Shown in pieces: positions 51,101-60,596 of a DNA stretch of 64,000 nucleotides. The DNA is taken from NCBI GenBank assembly GCA_963971285.1, contig OZ020255.1:18941046-19005045 (forward strand), in the 5' to 3' direction. The DNA is from Astropecten irregularis (lineage: Eukaryota; Echinodermata; Asteroidea; Paxillosida; Astropectinidae). The translations under genes and the position numbers were made by a program. The notes beneath the pieces are model-generated. The model had not been told where the DNA came from. It worked only from the letters and a program-made list of their open reading frames with translations, and did not search any database. The first letter of the stretch is position 1. Each line of letters opens with the position of its first letter.

Positions 51101-54100
51101 AGCAATAATAATTGTAATACCAAGGACCAGGAGTGCGTTTAAGGACACTCTGCTGTGATATGTTGCTTGGTTATGAGCTGGGGTTTGAATCATTCATTAA
51201 AAGGTTTACGGAGAAGGAATGGATGGTCGTTGTATGAATAAATATACGAGTGGCTTCAATGAAATTACTTAGTTTGCACGTCGGTGAAGGGCAAGCCCAA
51301 TTTGCATATGTGTATCTCCCCGACGAAAAAACTCATGAATATTCATAGTTTACTTGTGTTTATGAATCTATTAATGTTATAATGTTTCATAATAATACAT
51401 TCATGTTCAAGCAATTAAACAACATTATAGCCTAAGGCTACCATTTAACGTCAAAAGACCTTTGTGGTAATGTCCCCATGCCTGCAGGCACATTTTGTTT
51501 AGGTGCACAGAAGTCGAATACACGCTGTGGACCTCTTGACAAAGGAAGCCCACATAATGCAGGATCCCAAGACGTTATGTGGACTTGCACACGTCCACAT
51601 AATGTTTGATGCCAACGAAAAGGCCAAAAGGAGATATTTTAAATGTGTCTTTATCCGTCGCAAATTGAAGTTTATCATTCAAGGAATATTCGGTCCAAAT
51701 TGCATCATGAAATGATGGGTACAGTTTAAATACCAATGGAAGTTGTCCATTTGGTCAGTACATGAGAACAAAGGAAAGTCCACATAAGGTAAGTAAAACA
51801 AACATTGTGCGTGTCTTCTTGTGGTACTGATATCTTTCATTGCTGGAAGATGAGTTTTATAGTAAATAATTATGATGATTATCATTATCATTTCTGTTTA
51901 TTTTCTGGCTATTTTCAGGGTTTCTTTGTGGCCTGCATTTTCTGCTTCTTCAACGGTGAGGTAATGACAAAGATTCGTAGACGATTGCATAATTTAACCC
52001 TGACGCAAACCTCATGCTCCTCAGCCGGCCGGCCGCGTCAGACCAAAGTTAGTCGCTGATTGGTAACTGCTCGTCACGTGGTCGGTGTCAGTCGTTTCAC
52101 GTTCACAAAAATTTTTGTTGTCTGTGTATATATATACAGTACATATATATGGCCGACGCACGAGCACTCGTATTCTTATTGGTCATTCACTGCACTATTT
52201 GATTTGAAATACTCTCTTTTAAGTTCGTCTACGTTTTGATCGGCGTTTCCATTTTTTTTTTGTTATTTCTGTTTGCATGTGCCCACATTATCCCCGTGTT
52301 GTTTTGGTATTTCACTATCGATGCGTATTTTCAGTTTCACTTTAAAGATCTTGTTTTTTTCAAACGCTTCAATTTCTTTTCTTCGCATGCAACCATTTGC
52401 ACCTCACTTCTGGGGAGGATTCTTTGCAAACACAAAAGGTATTGGCATTATTTCAGAATTCTGTTATATGACAATAATGAGTATTGTGAATTTATAACAT
52501 GAGTGGTGCAGCGTAAACATCTTGCATTGTCTTAACTCTGGGCGAATCATTTTTTTACGGCCAAAGTTGGCAATTTTGACTGAATCACCAAATGGCACAG
52601 TGCATGTGAAACACCAATCTGCTTTCTATCCGCACTTTTTTCTGGCAGAAAGGACTGTTCTTATACGGAATGTGCTGCTTCATAATTATTTCGTATTGAT
52701 CGAAAAAATCTCTCGCATGTGAAGTATTGAATGCTGAACTGTATAATTATTATCTCACTATCACTTTCTTACGTTTTGGTATATCAACACCCTTTATCAG
52801 CAAACGACTGGCACTGTGGCCTCACACGAGGGCGCCCTTTCAGCACACTGGCACAAACTGTTTCCTCTTTTTTTCCCCCTAGAATTAAATTGTTGCGCGA
52901 GCGCTGCGTAAAATTTCCAATGATTGTGGATTATTTGAATTAAATGAAGCAAACTGAAGCGGCTGGTTTGGTCAGAGGCTGCGTTCATGATATACAAGAG
53001 CCAGTTATGCTTAGATTGATGTGTTGTTTGATTTCTTTTGTTTCTTTTTAAAAATAAGAACAATTAGATGTTAATCTGAAGTTGAGCAGCTTAATGCAAT
53101 AGTTAATCCTATATGGATCATTGATTTGACGATATCATCATGTCCATTATTAATCCTGAATTAATATTTCGTTTGAAAATTTAAAGTTTGGAGAATGTTT
53201 GAGTTGATTTCGCCCCAGTTGTTCCATAATTAACTGACCATTTTCATCACACTATCACACTATTTCTCCACTACTAACTATTATTTTAATCCAGCACTGG
53301 ATTGTTATAATTATTATTTGGTGGGCAAATTGACTATCCATTGCTAAGCAAAATCACAGTCTTGTGGCACTTGTTAGCACAAAATCTCATTTTGTATAAT
53401 TTTATTTACATTTAATTTCATTATCATTATGGTAAACAAGTAGTTTTAAAATTGTTTAAACACAAGTGTACCATTTGAAATTCACACTTGACAAAGAATT
53501 CCCAATTTGATATAAAAAAGGATGAATATTTCCAGAGTGAAGTAAACGAATATTCCAAAGTATGAAGTCCCAGATTCTTTCATCGATGAAAGCTAACATC
53601 GTTTCAAAAAATGTTGCAGTTGTAGAAATATTTTGGTCCTAAATCCCTCTTTCTCCTTGTAACTGAATTCCAGTTTTATAGTTATTTTCTCGTCTATTTT
53701 CCAGGTAAAAATGCAAATACGCCGAAAGTGGTACTCCTACCGCTGGGGCCATAGGGGTAGTGTATTTGGTGGTCGATATGGTAACATGAACACAACAATC
53801 ACGGAGACCGTGTCCACCATGACGCCTAACGATAGACGGAGCATGGACAAAGGTCAAAACAGCCCGCTGCTCAACAAGGCGCCCCCTCCCGTTCAGAACA
53901 ACCTCAACAACGGTAAGACGACAGTGTCCGGTCGGGAGATTGTCCGGGACGTGGACGACACCAGGGAGGCCGTGGAGAATTCCAGCCCGGACCTGGGCGG
54001 CCCGGCCAGGGAGACGTACACTCTGGAGAACAACAGCAACTGGGACTTCAACGAAAACACAGACCAAGAAATCTGCCCCAGTATCTTGATCGAGGACCAC

Positions 54101-54133
54101 GATGAACAGTCGTCCAAGACCACTGAAGTCTGA
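41964..54133 (+). CDS. Calcitonin-receptor-type class B1 GPCR (12 coding exons, 5' exon missing)
   Basis: This is a plasma-membrane peptide-hormone receptor of the calcitonin/CALCRL type, a group that usually couples to Gs and cAMP. The exons are 41964-42114, 42579-42692, 44136-44239, 44912-45000, 48444-48570, 48991-49144, 49429-49489, 49885-49948, 50107-50195, 50956-51091, 51919-51960 and 53705-54133. All junctions are GT/AG and in phase, giving 519 codons plus a stop. The ectodomain has six cysteines (in ETCSQ, TYCNM, WDCWN, QPCPA, KICMP and TQCHF), the core DTWDCW, and four N-X-T sites. KIC..DG.WFRHP...TWTNYTQC is very close to vertebrate CALCRL. The membrane part shows [33 protein letters not shown], a [16 protein letters not shown]6 start and [14 protein letters not shown]. 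The signal-peptide exon was not located. Subfamily assignment is by recognition, not by a tree. Confidence 0.9.
42579..42692 (+). CDS. GPCR gene 1 exon b: hormone-binding core
   Basis: Acceptor atttccag, donor gtatgt. Encodes [18 protein letters not shown] and [12 protein letters not shown]. This contains Cys2, Cys3 and Cys4, the invariant D-x-W-x-CW core of the class B hormone receptor domain, and N-glycosylation sites NMT and NYT. Phase 1 out. Confidence 0.92.
43765..43810 (-). mobile_element. Hammerhead-like motif with GC stem
   Basis: Minus strand gatgtctcCTGACGA, stem GGCC/GGCC, then GAAACG. Same leader gatgtctcctga as the copy at 29643. Confidence 0.48.
43942..44075. mobile_element. 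TTGGGCGA element, partial copy upstream of exon c
   Basis: Carries cgttggccaatcacaattca and cgcgttgcaaactcttggtg with the terminal ggaatcgccc. The left end is missing. Confidence 0.65.
44136..44239 (+). CDS. GPCR gene 1 exon c: end of hormone receptor domain
   Basis: Acceptor ctgatag, donor gtaaat. Encodes [18 protein letters not shown] and [14 protein letters not shown], with Cys5 and Cys6 and two more N-X-T sites (NDT, NYT). A fragment of an inverted-repeat element ends about 60 bp upstream of the acceptor. Choosing AG at 44134-44135 rather than the CCAG slightly downstream restores phase and the ET.SK residues that align with the family. Confidence 0.92.
44912..45000 (+). CDS. GPCR gene 1 exon d: TM1
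   Basis: Acceptor ttcccacag, donor gtacaa. Encodes [20 protein letters not shown] and the rest of TM1 ending FIFFYF. The 89-nt length leaves phase 2, and the split Arg codon is completed by exon e. Confidence 0.88.
45919..46295. mobile_element. TTAA element, second family, 17-bp perfect terminal repeats
   Basis: Starts TTAAAGGGATGGTACAG and ends with its exact reverse complement. 377 bp, no coding capacity, in the 3.4-kb intron of GPCR gene 1. Confidence 0.88.
48028..48095 (-). mobile_element. tRNA-like SINE head in GPCR gene 1 intron
   Basis: On the minus strand, gggctggatagactagtttg and ctggttcgaatcccattcc form A-box-like and B-box regions at tRNA spacing. It lies in the intron before exon e. 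Confidence 0.55.
48191..48340. mobile_element. TCGATTT foldback element (family A), copy 5, intronic
   Basis: agggtcgatttcaccaaact to cttcgtaaaatcgatccct. Inserted about 100 bp upstream of GPCR gene 1 exon e. Confidence 0.85.
48444..48570 (+). CDS. GPCR gene 1 exon e: ICL1 and TM2
   Basis: Acceptor tttctacag, donor gtacgt. Encodes (R)[17 protein letters not shown], the diagnostic class B ICL1/TM2 start (L.C.R..IHKN), then TM2 and the start of ECL1. Ends in phase 0. The 3.4-kb intron before it carries a TTAA element, a tRNA-like SINE head and a TCGATTT foldback. Confidence 0.92.
48991..49144 (+). CDS. GPCR gene 1 exon f: TM3, ICL2, start of TM4
   Basis: Acceptor taatttcag, donor gtaagc. Encodes [20 protein letters not shown] followed by [19 protein letters not shown]. 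It has the TM3 Cys that normally bonds to ECL2, and the NYFWML.EG.YLHT signature. Phase 1 out. Confidence 0.94.
49429..49489 (+). CDS. GPCR gene 1 exon g: TM4
   Basis: Acceptor tctcccacag, donor gtaagt. Encodes [20 protein letters not shown]. Joined to exon f it gives GWVLP where class B receptors usually have GWG.P, so the second Gly is Val here. Phase 2 out. Confidence 0.88.
49885..49948 (+). CDS. GPCR gene 1 exon h: ECL2 and start of TM5
   Basis: Acceptor ttatttgcag, donor gtaagt. Encodes [20 protein letters not shown], starting with the conserved ECL2 Cys-Trp pair. 64 nt, phase 0 out. Confidence 0.88.
50107..50195 (+). CDS. GPCR gene 1 exon i: TM5 and ICL3
   Basis: Acceptor tctcatccag, donor gtgagt. 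Encodes [20 protein letters not shown] then a Ser/Gly-rich ICL3 ending GRNY. The [11 protein letters not shown] motif is close to the calcitonin receptor. A longer frame over the same bases (50028-50216) is not the coding one. Phase 2 out. Confidence 0.9.
50384..50525. mobile_element. TCGATTT foldback element (family A), copy 6, intronic
   Basis: agggtcgttatcacgaagcc to gagtttgttgaaatcaacccc. It abuts a second hairpin element at 50527. Confidence 0.8.
50527..50682. mobile_element. Palindromic foldback element in GPCR gene 1 intron
   Basis: Left arm tttcattaacgctttgcgat is the reverse complement, with few mismatches, of right arm atcgcaaagcgttattgaaa. The pairing extends inward to gcccaa/ttgggc. 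Confidence 0.8.
50956..51091 (+). CDS. GPCR gene 1 exon j: TM6, ECL3, start of TM7
   Basis: Acceptor ccatgactag, donor gtaaca. Encodes (T)[18 protein letters not shown], then LPVRPTG in ECL3 and a TM7 start ending LSFQ. The K/R-A-V-[KR]-A-T-L-I-L-[VL]-PLLG block is a class B hallmark. Phase 0 out. Confidence 0.93.
51276..51348. repeat. Family E repeat, copy 2, intronic
   Basis: gcacgtcggtgaagggcaag followed by aatttgcatatg and catgaatattcat. Confidence 0.75.
51535..51787 (-). mobile_element. Family D repeat (TTATGTGGAC), copy 2, inverted, intronic
   Basis: Reverse-orientation copy of the element at 14115, ending caaaggaaagtccacataa. It lies 130 bp upstream of the 42-nt exon of GPCR gene 1. 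Confidence 0.82.
51919..51960 (+). CDS. GPCR gene 1 exon k: 42-nt TM7 exon
   Basis: Acceptor attttcag, donor gtaatg. Encodes exactly 14 residues, [14 protein letters not shown]. Class B receptors share a 42-nt exon at this place, and its in-frame skipping is known for several family members. The donor is also readable as codons; see the extended form ending at 52059. Confidence 0.93.
51961..52059 (+). CDS. GPCR gene 1 alternative short tail (read-through of exon k donor)
   Basis: If the donor after exon k is not used, the frame continues 32 codons to TGA. It begins [16 protein letters not shown] and ends [10 protein letters not shown]. This is helix-8-like and matches the spliced tail position by position (VMTKIRRRL against VKMQIRRKW), and also the tail of the second GPCR (VRMAIRRRI). 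An intron would not be expected to keep this pattern, so an alternative 3' exon is likely. Possible ATTAAA signals lie near 52884 and 52935. The short form would have 409 residues from exon a onward. Confidence 0.6.
   Translation, partial: VMTKIRRRLHNLTLTQTSCSSAGRPRQTKVSR
53705..54133 (+). CDS. GPCR gene 1 exon l: helix 8 and long C-terminal tail
   Basis: Acceptor ttttccag; 142 codons and TGA. Starts [18 protein letters not shown], the usual class B helix 8, followed by a Gly/Arg stretch and a Ser/Thr-rich tail ([14 protein letters not shown]) with many potential phosphorylation sites. It ends SSKTTEV, which fits a class I PDZ ligand (T-x-V). GC content is clearly higher than in the flanks. 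The 3' UTR probably continues past 55.3 kb; an ATTAAA lies near 55311, but no clear AATAAA was seen. Confidence 0.9.
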   Translation, partial: VKMQIRRKWYSYRWGHRGSVFGGRYGNMNTTITETVSTMTPNDRRSMDKGQNSPLLNKAPPPVQNNLNNGKTTVSGREIVRDVDDTREAVENSSPDLGGPARETYTLENNSNWDFNENTDQEICPSILIEDHDEQSSKTTEV

Positions 54134-56779
54134 CAATATTCAAAACCCTTCACATGAAACAGCAGCAGGTGACTTGAGTGTATATAATTATTTTAATCGT
54201 CCTAAAACTCATATCCAGTAGTGACCTGACGAATGCTCATTAACGGAAAAGTTTACAACCAAAAGAGAACAACTTTGATGAGGGTTTTGCGTCGTTACCA
54301 AGGATACATGACCGACTGAAAGGGAAATCGTCCGCGAGACAATGGCGGTTATTTAAAAAACGGAAACTCCAGAAGGAGAGCTATTTTATCTGAATGCAAT
54401 GCATTCGGCAAAAAAACTGGAAGAAAATAGGAACGAGTATGGAGAGAATTATCCAGTAGACGCGAAACCTAAAACTCGTGGAACAAACCTCCTACGACTG
54501 TTGCATGTCATTATTCGGACAGAACGTTGCAACGCGTTGATGCGCTGAGTACGTTATAGGAAGATAGCAGGATGTTTCAGCAAAATTACGGAATAGGCCA
54601 ACAGCCTACTCATGAAACAGTTCCTGAAGAGGAACTTCTGCAGTGTTTTGGCCTTGGAAAATCGGGACTTCGTCAATTCAAGTCAATGTAAATTTTATGG
54701 AGAGTTTCTTAACCCTCCTGTGTGGAGGCTTTATGTAAAAAATGACCATCTCTATTCTATTATAGCTGCATTTTAGTGTGATATATTAGTGGCATGTCAA
54801 TTTTAAAATAACTTATTATGGCCTTATTATAAATGTTATACCAATGCACGTAAAAAAAAATGAAGAATTAATATATTACAAAAGTCAAGTGTTCAGCTGT
54901 GTCCGTAATGACAAGTTTGAAATTTGATTCATATGTTCAAGTGGAATATAATTTATCATATTGTGAATAATAGTCAATAATCTTCAAATTAACTGAATTA
55001 TACGTTTTTATGATGAATATATATCTAGAATTAGAAAAATCTGAGTATATATATATCATAAAGCCCGTAACTATAGTTGTAGCGGTTGTATCTTTGAAAG
55101 AATGTGCATAAATTATCTACACAATATAATTTATATTGAGTGAATGTAATTTATTATGATATCCTAGAAATATATGCGCTGGTGATGCTGGTACCATGCT
55201 TATATCCAGCACATATACATATCCTGCCATGGGATACCAGACTTACGAAATTAATAAGGAAACAACATCTCACGATAGTATAAACCTTTCTACAGTTTTT
55301 GTTTTCTCACATTAAATTGTAGACGGTGAACTTCTTTAAGGACACTCGAAATGATAATCACTATTTAAAACTTAAAGGCAAATTTATTTCACTACACTCT
55401 GCACTTTCATGTTGTTAAGAGAAAGAAAAATACGAGGTACTCACTTTTATTCCACTTCTGTTTGCAGGAAGCGAATCCTATAAGCGAAGGTAGACGGTAG
55501 ATACATGCACTGCGGTCTCTGCTGTGTGGCGGCATTCTTGAAATATTCCGGTAGCTAAGTCCAACTCCATGCGGCATAGCACGTACGAACACAGGCAATG
55601 TAGCCATTGTTTAGACATAATGCTCGGCATTCATGTTCAGCAGCTTCATGTTACATCATTGTTTTGCACTGTAGTTTCCTTTGCTGCTTTGTTTCGACAT
55701 ACTAAACGTGTCAAATATGTCTCCAGTAGACTACTGTTGAATTGATAGAAATGGCAATGGCGGCCGTAAGGGAGTTAACCACAGTTTGTGTGCAGTACAT
55801 AAGAAACGTGTAGTACACGTACTAGCAGACGATATCGTTCAAAACCTACCGCCATAAATGTTTGCTTTCTTCCTCGCCTGGAGTCGAGCTTGTCCTACCG
55901 AAACGTCCAAGTTATTGTGATCTCCACTTCCACAGAATGTTCCTCCTGGATATTTATTAGCATGTCGCGAACATAAGGACACTTCTAGGGGCGTTCGCGT
56001 CGACTTTATTTGAGTATTTACGTCCGTGTTTTTAGCACAATTGTCACGGAAAGTCAGCACAATTTCCGTTGTCATGCACTGACCATCACTGGTACCTGGT
56101 ACGTACGCAGCGTCATGCGGCGAAGGACAGGCCACCAACGAAAAATTTTTTTACACGTGTCTATTAGAGTGTTAGACTGGAAATACACAAAAAAAAAACC
56201 GTCGCACTTGAAAACATCAAACAAGTCGAACCTTATTTTATTTTAGAATTAAACTGCAATACGAGCTACTTCATGTAATTATTGTAAAAAGACCTTAGGT
56301 GACAAAATGTCAAAACCAGCTGTTTTCATTTAGTAATTGACTTGATTTTTTAAACAGAGATTTAAACAGTGTATATAATTTTGTACAGTATGTGTTCATT
56401 TTTGTATTTTGTATAAAAGAAATAGTTTCACTGGTATTCTTTTCAAACTTGTTGTCACATTACGAAGGTTATGCTAATTATCTGGTGCTTGTAACTAATT
56501 AGGGGACAGTCATGGGAATAATCTGGAAAATAGGTGCCGAATATTAATAATTAGATAATTATGGATATAAAGTGGTTTAATTTTTGGTTTGGGGTCAGTT
56601 TGTGGAGCTTCCCGCTATAAAAAAAGTGTTACGTGGAAAAGATTAACTAAGATAATAATGCAGTTTAACGATCATTGTTACATTCGTAACTGTCAATTTC
56701 ACATGCATGTTTCTTGATTTAGCTGTATTTAAATTTTGGGTGTTTTTTCTTTTTATTTGTTGTGTTGTTTGTTATTGTT

Positions 56780-56814
<35 letters not shown>

Positions 56815-57120
56815 TGTCGTTGTTGTTGTTGCTGTTGCCAAGTACATGCATCCAATTGTCATTGGGGTACATAATAATGTTCTGAAGACAAAACAGGACC
56901 CTGGGAAACAGTAGCTCCTCGGAAGTATAACATTGGATAATTGTTATGTGGGATTTTTTTTCATTATTTTTGAAACAACGCGTAATAAATTATAACTTTC
57001 TTATGAGTCACTTGAGCAGCTTATAGGCAGAACACACATTTTTATCCTGTTGATTGGTTCATGTTGGGATTCTTTTGTAATTGATGGTTATCTGTTTTAC
57101 TAACCCACTTCCTTGGCACT
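54134..57120. other. 3' flank of GPCR gene 1
   Basis: AT-rich, probably 3' UTR at first. A possible ATTAAA signal lies at about 55311. After that come low-complexity sequence and the GTCGTG microsatellite. Confidence 0.45.
56775..56840. repeat. GTCGTG / GTTGTT microsatellite
   Basis: gtcgtg is repeated and then degrades to gttgtt and gctgtt. It lies in the 3' flank of GPCR gene 1. Confidence 0.9.
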
Positions 57121-57147
57121 GAGGGTGAGGTGTGGCAGTTGGTCAAG

Positions 57148-57304
57148 ATGGAGGCAGCCATAGGTGGGGGCCACCATACGCCCATTCCCCGACCTATATC
57201 CCACGTTTATGACAAGCTTGCATTTCCACATATGGCTCATAGCTACGTGTATATGGCAATCTTATTCTGGACCATTGTTGGCCTGATAGGGGCTAACTGT
57301 CAAT
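57148..57304 (+). CDS. Weak candidate first coding exon, small membrane protein
   Basis: An ATG at 57148 in good context (A at -3, G at +4) opens 52 codons to a GTAAGA donor. The peptide begins MEAAIGGGHHTPIPRP and ends with a hydrophobic segment, MAHSYVYMAILFWTIVGLIG. The FW..VG spacing faintly recalls V-ATPase subunit e, but I found no following exon and do not assign that function. It may be chance. Confidence 0.22.
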
Positions 57305-59093
57305 GTAAGAGCTTTGTTTTTATGTTAGCATGTGATATGTAACTATAACACTGGACCATCAATGGCTCTCTCCATCTGGACCATTAATGGCCGCCAAATG
57401 AGTGCATGCGGCTTAGTAGATCACCTATAATTGGTAGATGAAAGTCCATTGACCTTCCTAATTGAATTTAATCATTTAATTGTTTAATATGCATCTGAAT
57501 ACTTTATGTGCATCAGAAGTCAACGTTACTTATCACTTATTTACTTCATCACTGGCCATTTGAACACTCCCACGTGATCAACTCTTGACCAATCAAGACT
57601 GTTAAACTAATATGTTATTTATCAACTGATTTGGAAGTAGTACATGTACATGTATTTTGAAGTGTACCGAAACTGTTGACAATTAAAACTTCATCTTTTA
57701 ACTATTTTGGGGGATTTCTGTATTATAACTACACGTGTCAATTACACTGCACCAAAGTAACTTCTTTTCTCTTTAGATATTTTATTACACTCTGAAACAT
57801 CTATTCTTGATGTTTTATTTTCCCGACTTAAATCCACATTTTTAAGGAGTAGACTTATCTAAAGTGAAATCTAGGATAAAGTGCTCTGACTTAATTTATT
57901 CAACTTTCAAAATATGTAACCAAGCAACCAAGCATAAGCCTCTTTTGCATCTGCCTGTCATCTCAACACACTCCAAAGGCAAACATGAGGAATAACCAAC
58001 AAACAATGAGAAATATACAACATAAATAATACAACGCACGTACTTAGATATAAATTATGTAAAATATTTGAAACTCAGAAAGAGATGAGATAAGCATTAA
58101 CATATAATTTTGTACAAGCACAAGGCTGTCGATAAGCCATATAACTCGTGGAGTTTGGTGCACCATTTTGTTTGTACTTTGTACACAAGGAATACATCTT
58201 TCCTTTCTGGTAGAGGGCGTGACATTATTTGGGCACATCACGTAACCTAGCAACCAGGCAGATGCTCCATTTCACACCTTTACCCGCGAAATTCATCAAA
58301 ACAGACAAACCAAACTAACATAAACTAACGAAACCAAACTAACAGACAAACTAATGGACCCAAACATGGAAACCAAAATTGGACGAAAAACTCCCGCTTT
58401 TCCATACACCAGAAAAGGAAAAAATTATCCGAAGTAGAAACTTTATCATTTGAATATTCATATATGTAAATCAGCATCAATGGTGTATTTACATAAAAGG
58501 TCTTTGATGAATCAATATCACAAGTGTAATCACACAGTGAAGGCGCCGCATACCTATGCAACTTGGGCGGGAACCCAATTTACTTTTTATTAACTACGTG
58601 CGCAGTAAACGTCTGCTCCACTTGTTCAATTTGACTGTAAGGACCGAGGTTTGTTCCGTTTAATTTAACACTGCCCAAAGCACCAAAGAGGGCTCTCAGA
58701 AGTGCCTGATGCTATCAAATCCGGTCCCTACTTACAGAAGATGCTGAGTAGTTTACAGACGACTTTGTGTCACAGAATTTCCTCCATCTTAAATACTTAC
58801 CCTGATTACTTCTTCACATCTATAAAACCTTGCACTCTTCGAAGCAGTTGACCTTATTTTTTAATCAAATGAGGGCGCTGTTTCAGCCACCCGTACGTGC
58901 AGCAACGAAATAAAGCGACAGGAAGAAAATTCATTTAATATTGAAAGAAAATATATACAATATGAAGCTGAATGTTTTATATCTTACAATTTGAATATTT
59001 ACATTTTGTACACTTAATACAATTACACCACTCGGTCACATTAAAGCAATGCCATTATAATTACAGCGAGTGCTACGGGGTTGAATCGTGAAT

Positions 59094-59327
59094 AAGCCCA
59101 CCGCACATTATACGATCCGACATTCCGACTAGGACCCGACTGGTTTTTGGAAGGATCGCAAAGCATTCTGGGAATCTTAACCGTGATTGTTCCCAGTCGC
59201 AGACCCACTCTGATGGCCAGTCGGCAAGATTCGACTGTCGAATCACGGTTATGACTCCCAGAATGCTTTGCGATCCTTCCAAAAACCAGTCGGGTCGTAG
59301 TCGGATCGTATAGTGTGCGGTGGGCTT
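59094..59327. mobile_element. Large 234-bp palindrome (foldback element)
   Basis: Left arm aagcccaccgcacattatac...cgcaaagcattctgggaatc and right arm with cccagaatgctttgcgatcc...gtgtgcggtgggctt pair over about 90 bp, leaving a loop of roughly 50 bp (about 59192-59242). No coding capacity. Confidence 0.88.
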
Positions 59328-59330
59328 AAG

Positions 59331-59465
59331 TCCGTGTCCAAATCTCTGGCTGCGACTGCAAATAACACACATGTCTATGGAAATAGCTGCACAGTTACTG
59401 GCTAGTGGCTGCCATAGATACATGCGTAATTTGCAGCCGCAGCCAGAGAATTTGAACACGGCCTA
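59331..59465. mobile_element. ACCGTG/CACGG inverted-repeat element, copy 2
   Basis: ccgtgtccaaatctctggct to gccagagaatttgaacacgg; the arms are near-perfect inverted repeats around tactggctagtggctgccat. It abuts the large palindrome ending at 59327. Confidence 0.82.
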
Positions 59466-60420
59466 AGTCAGTGTTAGTGGTTTTAAAGCACCGGCTAACA
59501 TGTGGAGCACACGTAATAAGAATTCAACATTGGAAAGAGTTCTTTTAGAACGAGCGACTAAGGACATAAGCGTGAGATTTCTTGTATTAAATTTTGTTAA
59601 AAGATGTAAACAAAAATTCCATCTTCAAGCACAGATTAACCCTCTATATACACTTACACTACACTATGTACACTTATCAGCCAAAAAGCTGTTAAAACTC
59701 GTAGAGATCCCAAAGGTACTACTTTGTGTTAAGAAGAAAAGGTGCTGGGAACCAGTTGGATGCAATGTCCATTACACGGGATTTTGGTTGGTAAGCTGTG
59801 TCTGTCCACATAAAATTTTCCGGTGCTTGGCGAAGTTGTAAGCCGAGATCAGCTCCGTGAATGAGACCTATGTATTATGTATGTCATATCACAGCATTTA
59901 ACTTAATACGATAAAGAAAAAAATGCAGAATAATTGTCAAGATGTACACTAACTTGATACAAGCACAGTAATATTATGTGACCACAACTTCACGTTTTAT
60001 ATTTTGGAACAGACATTTAGGCCTAATGCGATTTTCGGTACGTGTACATTTGTGATCCAGCACAAATACAAACACGACGGAAAAATTCAACAAGCATGAC
60101 TGGTATACGGCATTATATGAATTCCTTTGGCAGAGTGGGTTGTTTTCCAGCAATTGCCGTATTGGTCAAGAGATCATACAGCTAGTTTTCAAGCATTTTA
60201 CATTCCTTCCTTAACACTTTCTTTAGCTGCATGGAGATTCACATAGGTTTGACGTCCTCTATCACGCAAACTCATTCATTGGACATACACGCAGCGCGTG
60301 ACCGCATTGCTCTCTTAATAATAACCTTCTCTACCATAGACACACGTGGATAACTTCTACAGACCCGACACCACAACGTTTTTAAAACAGTGATTTGTCG
60401 TTATATCACTGACTTTTAAT

Positions 60421-60596
60421 TTGGGCGAGTCCAATAATACGACACCAAGAGTTTGCAACGCGTTGGCCAATCACAGTGCACGGAATATGTCGACCCTTTC
60501 CGGCCAGATGCGCGTTGGGTCGGCAATTATTCAGTGTATTGTGATTTGACAACGCGTTGCAAAGTCTTGGTGGTGCACTATTTTGGAATCGCCCAA
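60421..60596. mobile_element. TTGGGCGA inverted-repeat element, full copy
   Basis: Starts ttgggcgagtccaataatac, ends tttggaatcgcccaa. Sub-terminal gtttgcaacgcgttg and caacgcgttgcaaagtcttg are also inverted. Confidence 0.82.

Noticed and set aside
53639..54136. 165-codon minus-strand ORF opposite the receptor tail
   Set aside because: Shadow of the GC-rich last exon of GPCR gene 1; the plus frame is in phase with the receptor.
59500..59841. 113-codon ORF with Cys-rich end
   Set aside because: No recognisable family, no splice partner, AT-rich composition like its surroundings.
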